DNA of 16,393 nucleotides from the NCBI GenBank assembly GCA_934667795.1, contig CAKUMP010000020.1, positions 1 to 16,393 of the forward strand, in the 5' to 3' direction. Position 1 is the stretch's first letter. Each line of letters begins with the position of its first letter. Below the pieces are notes generated by a model. That model was not told where the DNA came from, ran no database searches, and saw only the letters and a program-made list of their open reading frames with translations. The position numbers were made by a program, and so were the translations under genes. The DNA is from an uncultured Chthoniobacterales bacterium. GTDB lineage: Bacteria; Verrucomicrobiota; Verrucomicrobiia; Chthoniobacterales; CAKUMP01. Of the stretch, positions 5,868 to 14,368 are shown piece by piece.

Positions 5868-6719
5868 ATGTTTATCAATCATATTCACCTGATGCCGCAT
5901 GAGGTTCGTGAGGATGCGACGCTGGAACATTTTCTTTCTGTTGTTCCGCCTGTGCTTGAAAAAATGGGACTGACTTTTGAGGGCGGTGTCTGTTTTGCTC
6001 CGTTCAGCTATCAGATGCCTGACAAGGACCCGAATGTCTGGTTAAAGGAAACGATTGCCCCCTACGAGAACCTTATTGGTTATGGAACCCTGGATCCTTC
6101 CCGTCCGGCAGTTCCGCAGGTTCAACAAATTGCGGAACTCGGGTTTCGTGGAATCAAACTGCATTCCCCTGCACAAAAATTTGCGTTTTTCGGCGAATGG
6201 GCGAGAGAAATTTATTCGGCCATGGAAGAGCACAATCTTATTGCAGACTTCCATCTGGGCGTCCATTGGCATCGTCTAAAAGATTATGATCCTCTACTCT
6301 GCGACGAAATTGCCTGGCATCATCCTCGATTGCGGATGGTATTTGAACATGTCGGCGGCTGGCATTATTATCGACAAGTCCTGGCGGTCATTATCAACAA
6401 CCAGTTGCGCGGAAATCATCTGTACGCCGGTATTGCAAGTGTCCTGGAGCGTGAACATCAACGTTACTGGTGGCTCGGCCCCGAAGGTCTGAACGATTGC
6501 CGCTGGCAAATCGGTCCCGACCTCCTGATCTACGGACTGGACTTCCCTTACAACCAGGCAACCCAGCTCGAACACGATCTCACCCAGATCCTGGCACTTG
6601 ACTGGCCCCAACAGGATATCGACGCTCTCCTCGGTGAAAACCTGAAACGCCTCCTCGATCTCACCTCCGGACACGCCCGCATCGTCGGCGGAGATCCTAA
6701 TAAAAATCCCAATAAATAA
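5868..6719 (+). CDS. Amidohydrolase-2 family TIM-barrel metal-dependent hydrolase
   Basis: The protein begins at ATG 5868 (MFINHIHLMP) or three codons earlier at GTG 5859. Numbering from the GTG, the metal-ligand type residues are His8 and His10 (NHIHLMP), His132/His136 (DFHLGVHW), His164 (FEHVGGW) and Asp228 (YGLDFPYN). GIKLHSP lies around residues 98-104 and a terminal ENLKRLL helix is typical. This matches Pfam Amidohydro_2 (PF04909), which includes decarboxylases and sugar lactonases such as rhamnonolactonase and fuconolactonase. There is no signal peptide, so it is cytoplasmic. The first motif has Asn where many members have Asp, but the two histidines are kept. It lies 62 bp upstream of the LacI-type gene and may be part of the same sugar locus; lactonase activity would fit but is only inference. 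Confidence 0.8.
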   Translation: MFINHIHLMPHEVREDATLEHFLSVVPPVLEKMGLTFEGGVCFAPFSYQMPDKDPNVWLKETIAPYENLIGYGTLDPSRPAVPQVQQIAELGFRGIKLHSPAQKFAFFGEWAREIYSAMEEHNLIADFHLGVHWHRLKDYDPLLCDEIAWHHPRLRMVFEHVGGWHYYRQVLAVIINNQLRGNHLYAGIASVLEREHQRYWWLGPEGLNDCRWQIGPDLLIYGLDFPYNQATQLEHDLTQILALDWPQQDIDALLGENLKRLLDLTSGHARIVGGDPNKNPNK

Positions 6720-6743
6720 AAAAACTTCCTTAAAAAAAAATGC

Positions 6744-6772
6744 TTGCACATCTTATAATCTATCGATAGATT
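6744..6772 (+). promoter_or_regulatory. Possible promoter of the LacI-type gene (leaderless transcript)
   Basis: TTGCAC (6744-6749) and TAGATT (6767-6772) are separated by 17 nt and would start RNA near 6779-6781, directly at the ATG 6782. No Shine-Dalgarno sequence precedes this ATG. A second, TATAAT (6754-6759), sits in the palindrome but has no -35 at the right distance. The -10 match is only 4 of 6. Confidence 0.4.
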
Positions 6773-6781
6773 ATAAGATGT
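6748..6781. promoter_or_regulatory. Perfect 34-bp palindrome, candidate operator of the LacI-type regulator
   Basis: The left half ACATCTTATAATCTATC (6748-6764) is the exact reverse complement of the right half (6765-6781), with the centre between C6764 and G6765. LacI-family operators are palindromes with a central CG, and the core ATCTATCGATAGAT has that form. The repeat ends one base before the ATG at 6782 and covers the proposed -10 region, as expected for autorepression. As RNA it would form a hairpin against the start codon. Confidence 0.75.
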
Positions 6782-7990
6782 ATGACCAAGCCATTAAAAA
6801 CGTCCCGTCCGATTCGCATGCGAGATATTGCGGAGATGGCGGGGGTACATATTACGGCTGTTTCTGCGGTGCTGTCACCTCGTCCTGCTACCCGGACGCG
6901 AGTGAGTGAGGAGACCAGAGAGCGTATTCTGGATTTAGCGAAACGGCTGAATTATCGTCCACATTTTCATGCGCAGATCATGCGGAAACGGAAGACCGGG
7001 TTAATTGCCGTAATTGGATTTAACAATTCGGAAATCAGTTCGAGAAGGACGGGAGATGCGGCCTATGCGGTGCGCAGTCGAGGATACCAAGCCATGATCA
7101 CGAACATTTTCTGGCATCACAAGAGTGGTGAAGGGATCGGAGCGCGTGAGGTGGTGAATTCCGTGCTGGACGCCAAAGTGGAAGGGGTGATTCTGGTCAT
7201 GCCGACCGCGGGGCTTGACCCTGCCTATGTACATGAAATTCAGGATGCGGGGATTCCCTGTGTTGCGTTTGACGGCATGTATTTTCCCGGAGTTTCCCAA
7301 GTGCGTGTGGATGCTGCCATGGGAGCAGAAATGCTGACGCGTCATTTATTGCAACTCGGACATAAACGCTTTATGCTCATCAGTTCATGGGGAACAGAAA
7401 GCAGAGATGCCAATGGCAACTGGCCGTTGCTCGAACGAATCGAAGGGTTCAGTGGAGCCATTCAGCAGGCGGGTGGTGTAGTGGTCGATGGTATGGATCT
7501 TTTAAAAAATCTTCCGGCGTCCGACATGCCGGTGGGGGCGACGGTTATTAGCGAGCCTATCAACTGGCGCCATCAGAGCGATGACCGGGCGGGCTATGAT
7601 GCAGTGAAACGGATTTTGCGTACGAGAGAACGTCCGGATGTGCTATTTTGCGGGAACGACCATTACGCACTTGGGGCGTTGCGTGCTTGTTTTGAAGAAA
7701 ACATTCGCGTCCCTGAGCAAATGGCAGTGACAGGATTTGCAGGCGAAAAGTACACGGAATTTCTGACGCCTTCGTTAACTACCGTGGACACCCTTGGTGT
7801 GGCTGCAAGCGAAGCTGCTTTGGATATGCTTGTGGAAATGATTAATGGTAAACGTCCTGCGCGTGAAGGGATTATCGTAAAAATGCCATGCCAACTCATT
7901 GTCCGCGAATCCTGTGGCTCAACACCTGACAAAATTTCTCTTGAAACATCCAATCCTACTGTTTCTTCTCATGCCCCCCCTAAAAAATAA
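6782..7990 (+). CDS. LacI-family transcriptional regulator
   Basis: The 402-residue frame has an N-terminal LacI helix-turn-helix (RMRDIAEMAGVHITAVSAVL, residues 12-31). A linker and hinge region (LAKRLNYRPHFHAQIMRKRKTG) and a periplasmic-binding-protein fold follow, with the usual signatures VDAAMGAEMLTRHLLQLGHK, RIEGF, PDVLFCGNDHYALGALRA, PSLTTVD and CQLIVRESCG. The recognition helix has Ala-Val-Ser-Ala-Val-Leu-Ser-Pro in place of the common Thr-Val-Ser-Arg-Val-Leu-Asn, and the hinge lacks the typical AARSLR pattern, so its operator may be unusual. The ligand is probably a sugar. The protein is longer than the usual 330-350 residues because its last 25 or so residues run into the next gene; the two overlap by 20 nt. 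The palindrome at 6748-6781 is its likely operator. Confidence 0.92.
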   Translation: MTKPLKTSRPIRMRDIAEMAGVHITAVSAVLSPRPATRTRVSEETRERILDLAKRLNYRPHFHAQIMRKRKTGLIAVIGFNNSEISSRRTGDAAYAVRSRGYQAMITNIFWHHKSGEGIGAREVVNSVLDAKVEGVILVMPTAGLDPAYVHEIQDAGIPCVAFDGMYFPGVSQVRVDAAMGAEMLTRHLLQLGHKRFMLISSWGTESRDANGNWPLLERIEGFSGAIQQAGGVVVDGMDLLKNLPASDMPVGATVISEPINWRHQSDDRAGYDAVKRILRTRERPDVLFCGNDHYALGALRACFEENIRVPEQMAVTGFAGEKYTEFLTPSLTTVDTLGVAASEAALDMLVEMINGKRPAREGIIVKMPCQLIVRESCGSTPDKISLETSNPTVSSHAPPKK

Positions 7991-8696
7991 ATCAGCTTTT
8001 ACACTTCTTGAACTTCTGGTGGTTATTGGGTTAGTCGCCATTCTTGCGGCGCTGTTATTCACAGGCATTTTAAACATGCGCGACCGGGCAAAGGAAGCGC
8101 AATGCGTTGCTAACCTGCGACAGCTCGGCCAGGCAAGTCTCTCGTTTATAGCGGAAAACAATGGGCAACTTTTTCCCAGCATGTTCTGGTATAATGCTTC
8201 GACGCATCCCACAGACCGCGGCATGCGCGATTACACAGGCATGATCGACCTTCCGCCCATCGATAATCAAAAACCCACCGTTTTCACCTGTCCTTCCCTG
8301 CAAGATAAATTTGTTCTGCAAGGTGCAGACCGCATGCAAAGAACCTACAGCCTGAATTTTTATGCACATGCTGTAAACGTACGAAAACGCAACGATCCTG
8401 ATCCGTCCGTCCGTAGCGCACTGCAATTCCCCGGTGTCCTGTTGAATATCGCATACCCTTCCAAAATGTGGATGATCGCTGACGGGCATTGCCTACCGTC
8501 AACAGCCAATTTTGGTACTTATATCACGCCGGATGACAGCGGTATCAGTCGCACATTTTCACCTCACAAAGGCAGGCAAAACGCCGTATTCTTCGATGGA
8601 CATGTTGCTAAAATGAACATAGAACTTTTCAAAAATTCAAGCACCCCGCAAAATAAAATCGAATATGATGCGTTTTGGGGAACACTGGTGAAATAG
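7971..8696 (+). CDS. Prepilin-like (type II pseudopilin) protein with H-X9-DG C-terminal motif
   Basis: From ATG 7971 the 241-residue protein starts MPPLKNKSAFTLLELLVV, a class III signal with prepilin peptidase cleavage expected between Ala9 and Phe10, followed by one hydrophobic helix (about residues 10-33). The globular part ends with SPHKGRQNAVFFDGHVAKMN, where His and DG are separated by nine residues. That is the H-X9-DG processing-associated motif common in Planctomycetota, Verrucomicrobiota and Lentisphaerota proteins of the DUF1559-like type. Such proteins exist in many copies per genome and often sit next to sugar-related regulators; their function is not established. The start overlaps the LacI-type gene by 20 nt in another frame, implying translational coupling. 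Upstream codons in this frame reach a TTG at 7899, but the prepilin signal needs the ATG at 7971. Confidence 0.9.
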   Translation: MPPLKNKSAFTLLELLVVIGLVAILAALLFTGILNMRDRAKEAQCVANLRQLGQASLSFIAENNGQLFPSMFWYNASTHPTDRGMRDYTGMIDLPPIDNQKPTVFTCPSLQDKFVLQGADRMQRTYSLNFYAHAVNVRKRNDPDPSVRSALQFPGVLLNIAYPSKMWMIADGHCLPSTANFGTYITPDDSGISRTFSPHKGRQNAVFFDGHVAKMNIELFKNSSTPQNKIEYDAFWGTLVK

Positions 8697-8705
8697 TTTT
8701 GTATG

Positions 8706-8724
8706 CCCTATACGTCGTATAGGG
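8706..8724. terminator. Hairpin between convergent genes, possible bidirectional transcription stop
   Basis: CCCTATAC (8706-8713) and GTATAGGG (8717-8724) form a perfect 8-bp stem with loop GTC. It begins 9 nt after the prepilin-like stop codon and contains the stop codon and final codons of the minus-strand sialidase-fold gene. No T-run follows on either strand, so it is not a standard intrinsic terminator; its position between convergent transcripts is the main argument. Confidence 0.4.
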
Positions 8725-9862
8725 ACCCCAAACAAATTTTGAGTGAAGCCAGATTGCGACGTTTCGAGCCTCCCTCTACGGCCGCACTTTCATAGCAGGT
8801 AATCAGAAACCGATTCTGGTAAAACAACAGGCTGAAATAGCAATAGTTCCGTGACTCATCCTCCAGATTGTCCAAATGACGCCAGGTTCGACCCTCATCA
8901 TTAGAGAGAGCAATCGACAACGGCGTGCGCCATTGAAATTTCGTTGTTCCCCAGGGAACGTCTCCACGGTCATTGTAGAGCATGACAAGCCACTCGCTCC
9001 CTGGCAGGCGTTTAATGGTCTGCGGCCCGCAGCATACATGAAACCCCTCAATAACATCACAGTCCCTCCATGTGCTTTCCGGGGTATCGGCAAAACACCG
9101 GTAAGTGCCATACAAAGAACGCATGAACATCATCAGTTGCCCGTTGTCGACTTCAACCACCCCCGGCTCTTGAAACAACCCCAGTCGGTGTTCCAGAATT
9201 TCCTGTTCCATTTCGCCAAACGCCTCTTTTTCCCAATGCAACGGCATTCGAAAAAGTGCTGGGGTATGACGAATCCGATGGGGCGAACGTGTCCATGTTT
9301 TTCCCGCATCCCTGGAAAAAAAGACACCACACTCCGCATTCCATGCCGGGTTGAAACGCCCTTTTACATCGTCATTTTCAAATTTGCCATGACATGCGTA
9401 CGGCAAAACCAACGCTCCATCCATTAATTGGATGAGTCGATCATTATTTACCACGAAATACTCCGTTTCATCAGTAACCGGGGAAGGCGTCGCCCAGGTC
9501 TTTCCTTCGTCCTCGGAATATGTCCACATCGGGACAAGATATTCCGTACTCCATTTCGTACAGAAGATACAGCCAATCCTGCCATCCTGTAGCCGAAGGA
9601 GAGAAACACTCATGTTATTTAGCGCACCCGCAGGAGCAGAAAAGAGTGTCTCCCTTTCAGACCAGGTCACCCCCCCATCCGTGGAAATACGCTGCACGAT
9701 ACAGGCTGCGGAAGCATCCTTATTACCATGGTAAAAATGGCTATAAAGCAAAAGTAAATTCCCATTTCTGAGTTCAACCACCGAACCTTCCCCATCCCGC
9801 CCATCATTCTCGCGATGATCCTCTACCAGATAAGAGCGTGCATTTCTGAAAGGATTTTCCAT
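8708..9862 (-). CDS. Sialidase-fold (BNR/Asp-box) protein, predicted exo-glycosidase-like
   Basis: The 384-residue protein has four Asp boxes of the form S-x-D-x-G-x-T-W: STDGGVTW (60-67), SEDEGKTW (116-123), SRDAGKTW (183-190) and SNDEGRTW (320-327). Spacing is that of a six-bladed beta-propeller, matching the sialidase/neuraminidase superfamily. FQEPGVVEV and the arginines in MRSLYGT and WRTPLSIAL are in places where sialidases carry catalytic or carboxylate-binding residues, but sialic acid specificity cannot be inferred because many such proteins act on other sugars. No signal peptide is visible, so a cytoplasmic location is likely, unlike typical exported sialidases. It is the last gene of a five-gene operon, starting 8 nt after the alpha/beta hydrolase stop. 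The last codons fall in a hairpin. Confidence 0.82.
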   Translation of the reverse strand: MENPFRNARSYLVEDHRENDGRDGEGSVVELRNGNLLLLYSHFYHGNKDASAACIVQRISTDGGVTWSERETLFSAPAGALNNMSVSLLRLQDGRIGCIFCTKWSTEYLVPMWTYSEDEGKTWATPSPVTDETEYFVVNNDRLIQLMDGALVLPYACHGKFENDDVKGRFNPAWNAECGVFFSRDAGKTWTRSPHRIRHTPALFRMPLHWEKEAFGEMEQEILEHRLGLFQEPGVVEVDNGQLMMFMRSLYGTYRCFADTPESTWRDCDVIEGFHVCCGPQTIKRLPGSEWLVMLYNDRGDVPWGTTKFQWRTPLSIALSNDEGRTWRHLDNLEDESRNYCYFSLLFYQNRFLITCYESAAVEGGSKRRNLASLKICLGSLYDV

Positions 9863-9870
9863 AAATTACT

Positions 9871-11088
9871 TTATGGCATTGAAATTTCAGAGTCAACCAG
9901 CTCCTGTTCGAACCAGTTGAATGCGGCCTGTTGCATAGTGCGATCGCAACGATGTCCACCCTCGTAAAAAAGACTACCAAAGCGTCCCGAGGCTCCGGCT
10001 TTTTCCCAGATTTTACGCAGATTCAAATGTGCCTGAACCGCGCCGGAAGGTTGCATGTGTCGGTCATGATATGCGGAAATGGCAAGCAGCGAACGCGGAC
10101 AGGCAAGCGCGACAATGTCGCACAAATCCATTTTGTCGTGAAGCCCAGGCAGTAGAGTGAACGCTCCCATTGCTCCGCCGATGTTGAAGCCCGCGATTCC
10201 GGCAAGTGTCGATTGCCAGCAGACACTTACCGCGGCCTTTATGCGTGTGTCGATCGCCGCCAGATAATGCGTACGATACGCCCCGAATGAAAACCCGATA
10301 CACCCGATGCGCTCCGTATCCACATCCTCGCGAGAACATAAAAAATCCAGTGTCAGGAGATCATCCTGCGCGATCATTCCGGCCCAGGTGGTTCCTGTAA
10401 GGAATGTTCCGCGCATGGCACTGTACTCTTTTTCGATGATTTGACGCGTTGTCACTCGCGCTTGTTCGCTGGAAAATTTCATGCGTTGTGCGAGAAAGTC
10501 ACCGCAGGGCAAATTCCAGTCCACGACACGTTCTCCAAAGCCAAGTGCATCAATCGCGATGACGAGATAGCCACGCTGGACAAGTGCCTCGGCCAGTGGA
10601 GTTCCTTCGTAACTCATGCGACGTGCCTCACTCAGATACAACGGCTCGTCCGGTACTTGCAGCATTTTTTCACGTCCGAATATTCTCATGCCACTCATAT
10701 CGTGCAGGGCAATCACAGCAGGATATTTCACTTGCTCACGACGTGGTTTTAATACCGTTGCCGGAATCTTTTGTCCGATAGATGTCTGTAAAATCCATTC
10801 CTCTCGTGTAAATAAGTCATTGCACACAAAATCACGTTGTATAGCCGATATAATGGTGGCTTCGTGCGGTCGGTGCATTGCATCTTCAAATGCATTCAAT
10901 GCTTCCTTTCGCCATGCGTTCACACAGGAAAATTTCTGTTGTAAAAAACTGAGTGGATATGTGTATTTTGCTACGCGATCGCGAAAAAAAACATCCAATG
11001 ATCCAAGCTCATTTTCATACTCATGTGATTCATTGAAATACGCTGTTAACTCCGTTTCGGGAGTTTGAAAAGAAATGGTCGTTTCCAT
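9871..11088 (-). CDS. Alpha/beta hydrolase, dienelactone hydrolase / acetyl xylan esterase-like
   Basis: The 405-residue protein has an N-terminal helical extension of about 95 residues and then an alpha/beta-hydrolase core. The elements are PAVIALHDMSG (123-133), YLVIAIDALGFGER (174-187), the nucleophile elbow GFSFGAYR with Ser267, AYHDRHMQP with Asp342, and GGHRCD with His379. The triad is complete and ordered as expected. This resembles Abhydrolase_7 (PF12715) and related proteins found beside carbohydrate-active genes, where they may remove acetyl or other acyl groups. No signal peptide is seen. It starts 6 nt after the stop of the lyase-like lipoprotein gene. Substrate unknown; deacetylation of pectin-derived oligosaccharides is a reasonable but untested guess. 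Confidence 0.85.
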   Translation of the reverse strand: METTISFQTPETELTAYFNESHEYENELGSLDVFFRDRVAKYTYPLSFLQQKFSCVNAWRKEALNAFEDAMHRPHEATIISAIQRDFVCNDLFTREEWILQTSIGQKIPATVLKPRREQVKYPAVIALHDMSGMRIFGREKMLQVPDEPLYLSEARRMSYEGTPLAEALVQRGYLVIAIDALGFGERVVDWNLPCGDFLAQRMKFSSEQARVTTRQIIEKEYSAMRGTFLTGTTWAGMIAQDDLLTLDFLCSREDVDTERIGCIGFSFGAYRTHYLAAIDTRIKAAVSVCWQSTLAGIAGFNIGGAMGAFTLLPGLHDKMDLCDIVALACPRSLLAISAYHDRHMQPSGAVQAHLNLRKIWEKAGASGRFGSLFYEGGHRCDRTMQQAAFNWFEQELVDSEISMP

Positions 11089-11094
11089 GATATT

Positions 11095-13614
11095 TTATTT
11101 TTCTGCAGAAGAAATTTCGGATGACAAGATACTGTTTTCATCTAGTCCCGCTTTGTTGAGCGCAGCCATGACAACAGGAAGCACGCGATAAGTGTAAATG
11201 ATCGTACGAACAGACGGGCCCGGTCTTCTGATTTGTCGTGAACGTTGCGCCAGTGTTTCAAAATCGAGTGTGGCGACATTTTCGTTCAGATCAGAGTGAT
11301 GCTGAAAATAATCTGGCTCTGCGGTATCATAAATCGGAGATTTCATCAAGCGAAGCAGTGCATCCAGAAAGCGTTGTTCGCCACTATGCAGATAAGCGAT
11401 TGCTAGTGTGCGAAGCCCCCAGTTCTGCAATGCCTGGGTGTGTTCCGGAGAGGACAACATGTTGTCCGTTGCCTCGATAAAATGCTGTTGCCATTTTGGA
11501 TCTCCGGTAAGCTGCCAGAGGAGATCGACGCCTGTTTCCGTACCAACAGTTCGCCAGGTCGGATTATCGAGTGCACTGATCTTCCCGCTACCTAGTTTAA
11601 GCAGTTGTGGGTCGTTCAAACAGGCAGGAGATAAGAGAAAGTCATGATATTTTTTTTCGCCCGTCAATTCATAAGCACGCACAATAGCTGCGAGCTTTGT
11701 CGGCCATTCCGAGCCACCCTCCTGCAAATACCAGTCTGCGTATTTGATTGCCATCTCCCGTCCCCAGAGACTTCCTGTGAGATAATAATAATCCGACGAC
11801 TCAACTGCCGCCGTGCCGTATCCGCAAAGCACACTCCCCCAGTGTTGTTGATCATGTCGGCGCCCCGCACCGATGTGTCGTGGTGAACTGTGCCCATGCA
11901 CTGTATCTATATCCATCACATGCATAACCATGCGTTCCCAGTATTCCCATAGACGTTGATCCTGTGAGCGTAGAAAAAAGACGAGCATTTCCCGCGCGAT
12001 GTTCGTGTCGTTGTTCAGCCATCCATCGTAGCCGCGGACAATGAATCCGCGTTTTGGAATCTTTGTCTGCTGTTTATGTGGAACGGCTTCATAATCGTGT
12101 AACAGCGTGTCGCCCCAGTCAATCAGCCCGTCCCAGTGAAACACATGCGGCAGACGCATGACATATTCAAGTTGCAGTCGTAGCATGGCTTCCCATCGTG
12201 GGAAATGTGTATTGTCCACCGGATGAAATGCTCCAAATACACCACTCGCGTTGTAATGTTCGGCATTCGCAAATGTCCGTAGCGGTTCGTTTACACTTCC
12301 TGTAAGAGCCATCAACGCAGTCGCGTCAGGTTTCTTCTGCGAGAAATCAAACAAAAGCTGGTGCGTTTTTCCCACTCCGCGTCCGCCTTGTGGGTTCCTG
12401 CCTCGGTCATATTGTCCTTCTTCCCGAAGCTCATCATATCGACGTCGCAAATCCAGCACCTTGCCACCGTGCTCAGGCCATAAATAATAATCCAGAACAT
12501 TTTCCTGCATATCGACGCGAATTTCCTTTGGATGCAAGCGACTGAAATCCCGCATCGCTATGGCGATGTTGCCATTTTCGCCCGCGACAGACACTACTCC
12601 ACTCGCTTCTTCGCCGGACGTCAGAATTTTATTATTTCCTATAATCTCGAAATGAACAGCACGCGGTATGTCCCACGGCACATTATGATAAAACCGGTCT
12701 GACATAATAGCAACGAGGGAAGATACATTTTCCTGCACAGCAAAAAACCCATCCTGAACCCCATATTCAACCTGCCGAATAGATTGCAGATGAAGCCGAA
12801 GACGTGCTGTGCGAAGAAAATATTTTTTTACATCCGCATCCACTGCGAAAAAATGCTCCACACCAACCCGCTCGGAATTTTTCCAAAATGTGTATCGCGT
12901 CCAGAATGGCGCAAGTTTCCTCCCGTTTTCTGTTGTATAAAACCCGCCGATGCGAATCACCACTCGCTGAGTGTTCTGAAATTCAACCTCGCTCTCTTGC
13001 ACCTGCGCCAGCGCGGTTTCGCGTGCTCCACCCGCCGCATCGATAAGCCAGTTCTCTGCCTGCGGCTCTCCCGGTGCAGTTGTTTCGAATTGCAAGGTTG
13101 ACTCACCCCCCTGTACCAGAATTCGATCGCCGGAAGGTAACGCGACTTCGTCGAACATCGTGAACTCCCTCCGGCTCACACTCACTCGCAACGCACCCGT
13201 ATGGACAATAAAATGTTCCTCCGCAGATTCCACGCGCAACGGAGATTTCTCTCTTTCCTTTTCCTTCGCCGTCTCACCGATTTGTAATGTCAGATGTTTT
13301 GTTTTGTGCGCTTCCAAACGCAGCGGAAAATCCAGCAACAGCCATTTCACCGAACCATCAGGCCAACGCGCCAACACGCTTTTTGCGCATTCCAACACCG
13401 TCTTGTTTTCATCCGTAATACGACACAGCTTTTCAGATTTCAGCATGCCTTTTGAAAACGGAATTCCGGAGGTGATCACTTCCCTGCGCGATACCCCACC
13501 ACGTTCCTGTACTTGCAATGCGATAACATCCTTAATAGAAGCAGGTGCCTGTTCCTCTCTGTTGACACCACATGAGAAGAGAGACAACACTGCGATAAAA
13601 AAAATGCGTCTCAT
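11095..13614 (-). CDS. Large lipoprotein resembling exo-rhamnogalacturonan lyases (PcRGLX/YetA type)
   Basis: The 839-residue protein starts with a lipoprotein signal, MRRIFFIAVLSLFSCGVN, in which Cys15 after LFS is the likely lipidation site, so it should be anchored at the membrane facing outwards. The N-terminal part has TSGIPFSKGML (48-58) and WPDGSVKWLLLDF (84-96), which I recognise as signatures of the RIFT-barrel N-domain of PcRGLX/YetA-like proteins (the fungal exo-rhamnogalacturonan lyase group, PL26-related). The middle and C-terminal parts are rich in Trp, Tyr and His (for example HVFHWDGLIDWGDTLLHDYE and HGHSSPRHIGAGRRHDQQHW) and fit an alpha/alpha-toroid catalytic region. It is the third gene of the operon, beginning 4 nt after its upstream neighbour. 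The enzyme class is inferred from memory of the family; the active-site residues were not verified and a different acidic polysaccharide is possible. Confidence 0.78.
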   Translation of the reverse strand: MRRIFFIAVLSLFSCGVNREEQAPASIKDVIALQVQERGGVSRREVITSGIPFSKGMLKSEKLCRITDENKTVLECAKSVLARWPDGSVKWLLLDFPLRLEAHKTKHLTLQIGETAKEKEREKSPLRVESAEEHFIVHTGALRVSVSRREFTMFDEVALPSGDRILVQGGESTLQFETTAPGEPQAENWLIDAAGGARETALAQVQESEVEFQNTQRVVIRIGGFYTTENGRKLAPFWTRYTFWKNSERVGVEHFFAVDADVKKYFLRTARLRLHLQSIRQVEYGVQDGFFAVQENVSSLVAIMSDRFYHNVPWDIPRAVHFEIIGNNKILTSGEEASGVVSVAGENGNIAIAMRDFSRLHPKEIRVDMQENVLDYYLWPEHGGKVLDLRRRYDELREEGQYDRGRNPQGGRGVGKTHQLLFDFSQKKPDATALMALTGSVNEPLRTFANAEHYNASGVFGAFHPVDNTHFPRWEAMLRLQLEYVMRLPHVFHWDGLIDWGDTLLHDYEAVPHKQQTKIPKRGFIVRGYDGWLNNDTNIAREMLVFFLRSQDQRLWEYWERMVMHVMDIDTVHGHSSPRHIGAGRRHDQQHWGSVLCGYGTAAVESSDYYYLTGSLWGREMAIKYADWYLQEGGSEWPTKLAAIVRAYELTGEKKYHDFLLSPACLNDPQLLKLGSGKISALDNPTWRTVGTETGVDLLWQLTGDPKWQQHFIEATDNMLSSPEHTQALQNWGLRTLAIAYLHSGEQRFLDALLRLMKSPIYDTAEPDYFQHHSDLNENVATLDFETLAQRSRQIRRPGPSVRTIIYTYRVLPVVMAALNKAGLDENSILSSEISSAEK

Positions 13615-13618
13615 GTGA

Positions 13619-14356
13619 TCAGTTCGCGCTTGATGTCACCAGTGCGCTGGCATTAAAATTCGAGATTCCCAGTCGTGCTCCATTTGCATGATCAGAAGCT
13701 GAGGCGGAAAAATAAAAACCAACAGCCTGAATGTTCGTCAATTCCGATCCATTCACAACAAAGCTTGCTTGAATTTCCGGCAGGAATTCTGCGTCTTCCA
13801 CCCCGTCCCACACGCCCCACACCTCGGTCGCGGCATTTTCAATTTCAAATGTCGTCATGCCAGTAACCTGTGTCTGCGAAAGATACCACACCCCGTCGTT
13901 CAGTACCGCCAGTCGAAAAAAACGAAAAGTGTAGAAGAGAATTTTAATTTCCACCTTCAGAGAGCTTTCTTCATCAAACGAAACCGTCGAGCCTTCCGGA
14001 ACATCCGGCTTGAAAAAAATTAATCCGGTAATGGTATTTTCTGCTGTATTATTTCCATAAATTTGCAGGTAATCGCCATTTATATCGTCGGTAATTCGTG
14101 CCACCACGAAATCTGAAGCCTCCTCTGTGCCACTTTTGTTCTGCAATATTCCATACATTCCACTCGCCGCATGCAATGCCTCCTCTCTACCTTTCCATAA
14201 ACGGATGTCGTCATGGTCGATATAATCAAGTAGTACAAGATTGTTATGTGCAGAGACCATATCAGTGCCCCCCCATTCAACAATATCAGTCGCTGCTTTC
14301 ACCGATTGCCCGCAGCAAAGTACCATGATCAAAAAATGTACCCGGAATGCTTTCAT
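13619..14356 (-). CDS. Secreted protein, paralogue of the adjacent PEP-CTERM protein but without the sorting tail
   Basis: The 245-residue protein has a Sec signal peptide (MKAFRVHFLIMVLCCGQSVKA, cleavage near residues 21-22). Its mature part follows the neighbour at 14369-15205 closely in order: VEWGGTDMVSAHNNL, TGLIFFKPDV, SFDEESSL, FRLAVLNDGVWYLS, and a final region ending NFNASALVTSSAN. The neighbour has SFTANAVVTVIPEPS at the same place, so this copy ends exactly where the PEP-CTERM tail would begin. Function is unknown. The pair looks like a tandem duplication in which one member lost membrane or envelope anchoring and would be released. It sits 12 nt after the paralogue and 4 nt before the lyase-like gene, second in the operon. 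Confidence 0.8.
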   Translation of the reverse strand: MKAFRVHFLIMVLCCGQSVKAATDIVEWGGTDMVSAHNNLVLLDYIDHDDIRLWKGREEALHAASGMYGILQNKSGTEEASDFVVARITDDINGDYLQIYGNNTAENTITGLIFFKPDVPEGSTVSFDEESSLKVEIKILFYTFRFFRLAVLNDGVWYLSQTQVTGMTTFEIENAATEVWGVWDGVEDAEFLPEIQASFVVNGSELTNIQAVGFYFSASASDHANGARLGISNFNASALVTSSAN

Positions 14357-14368
14357 AAAAAAATAAAA

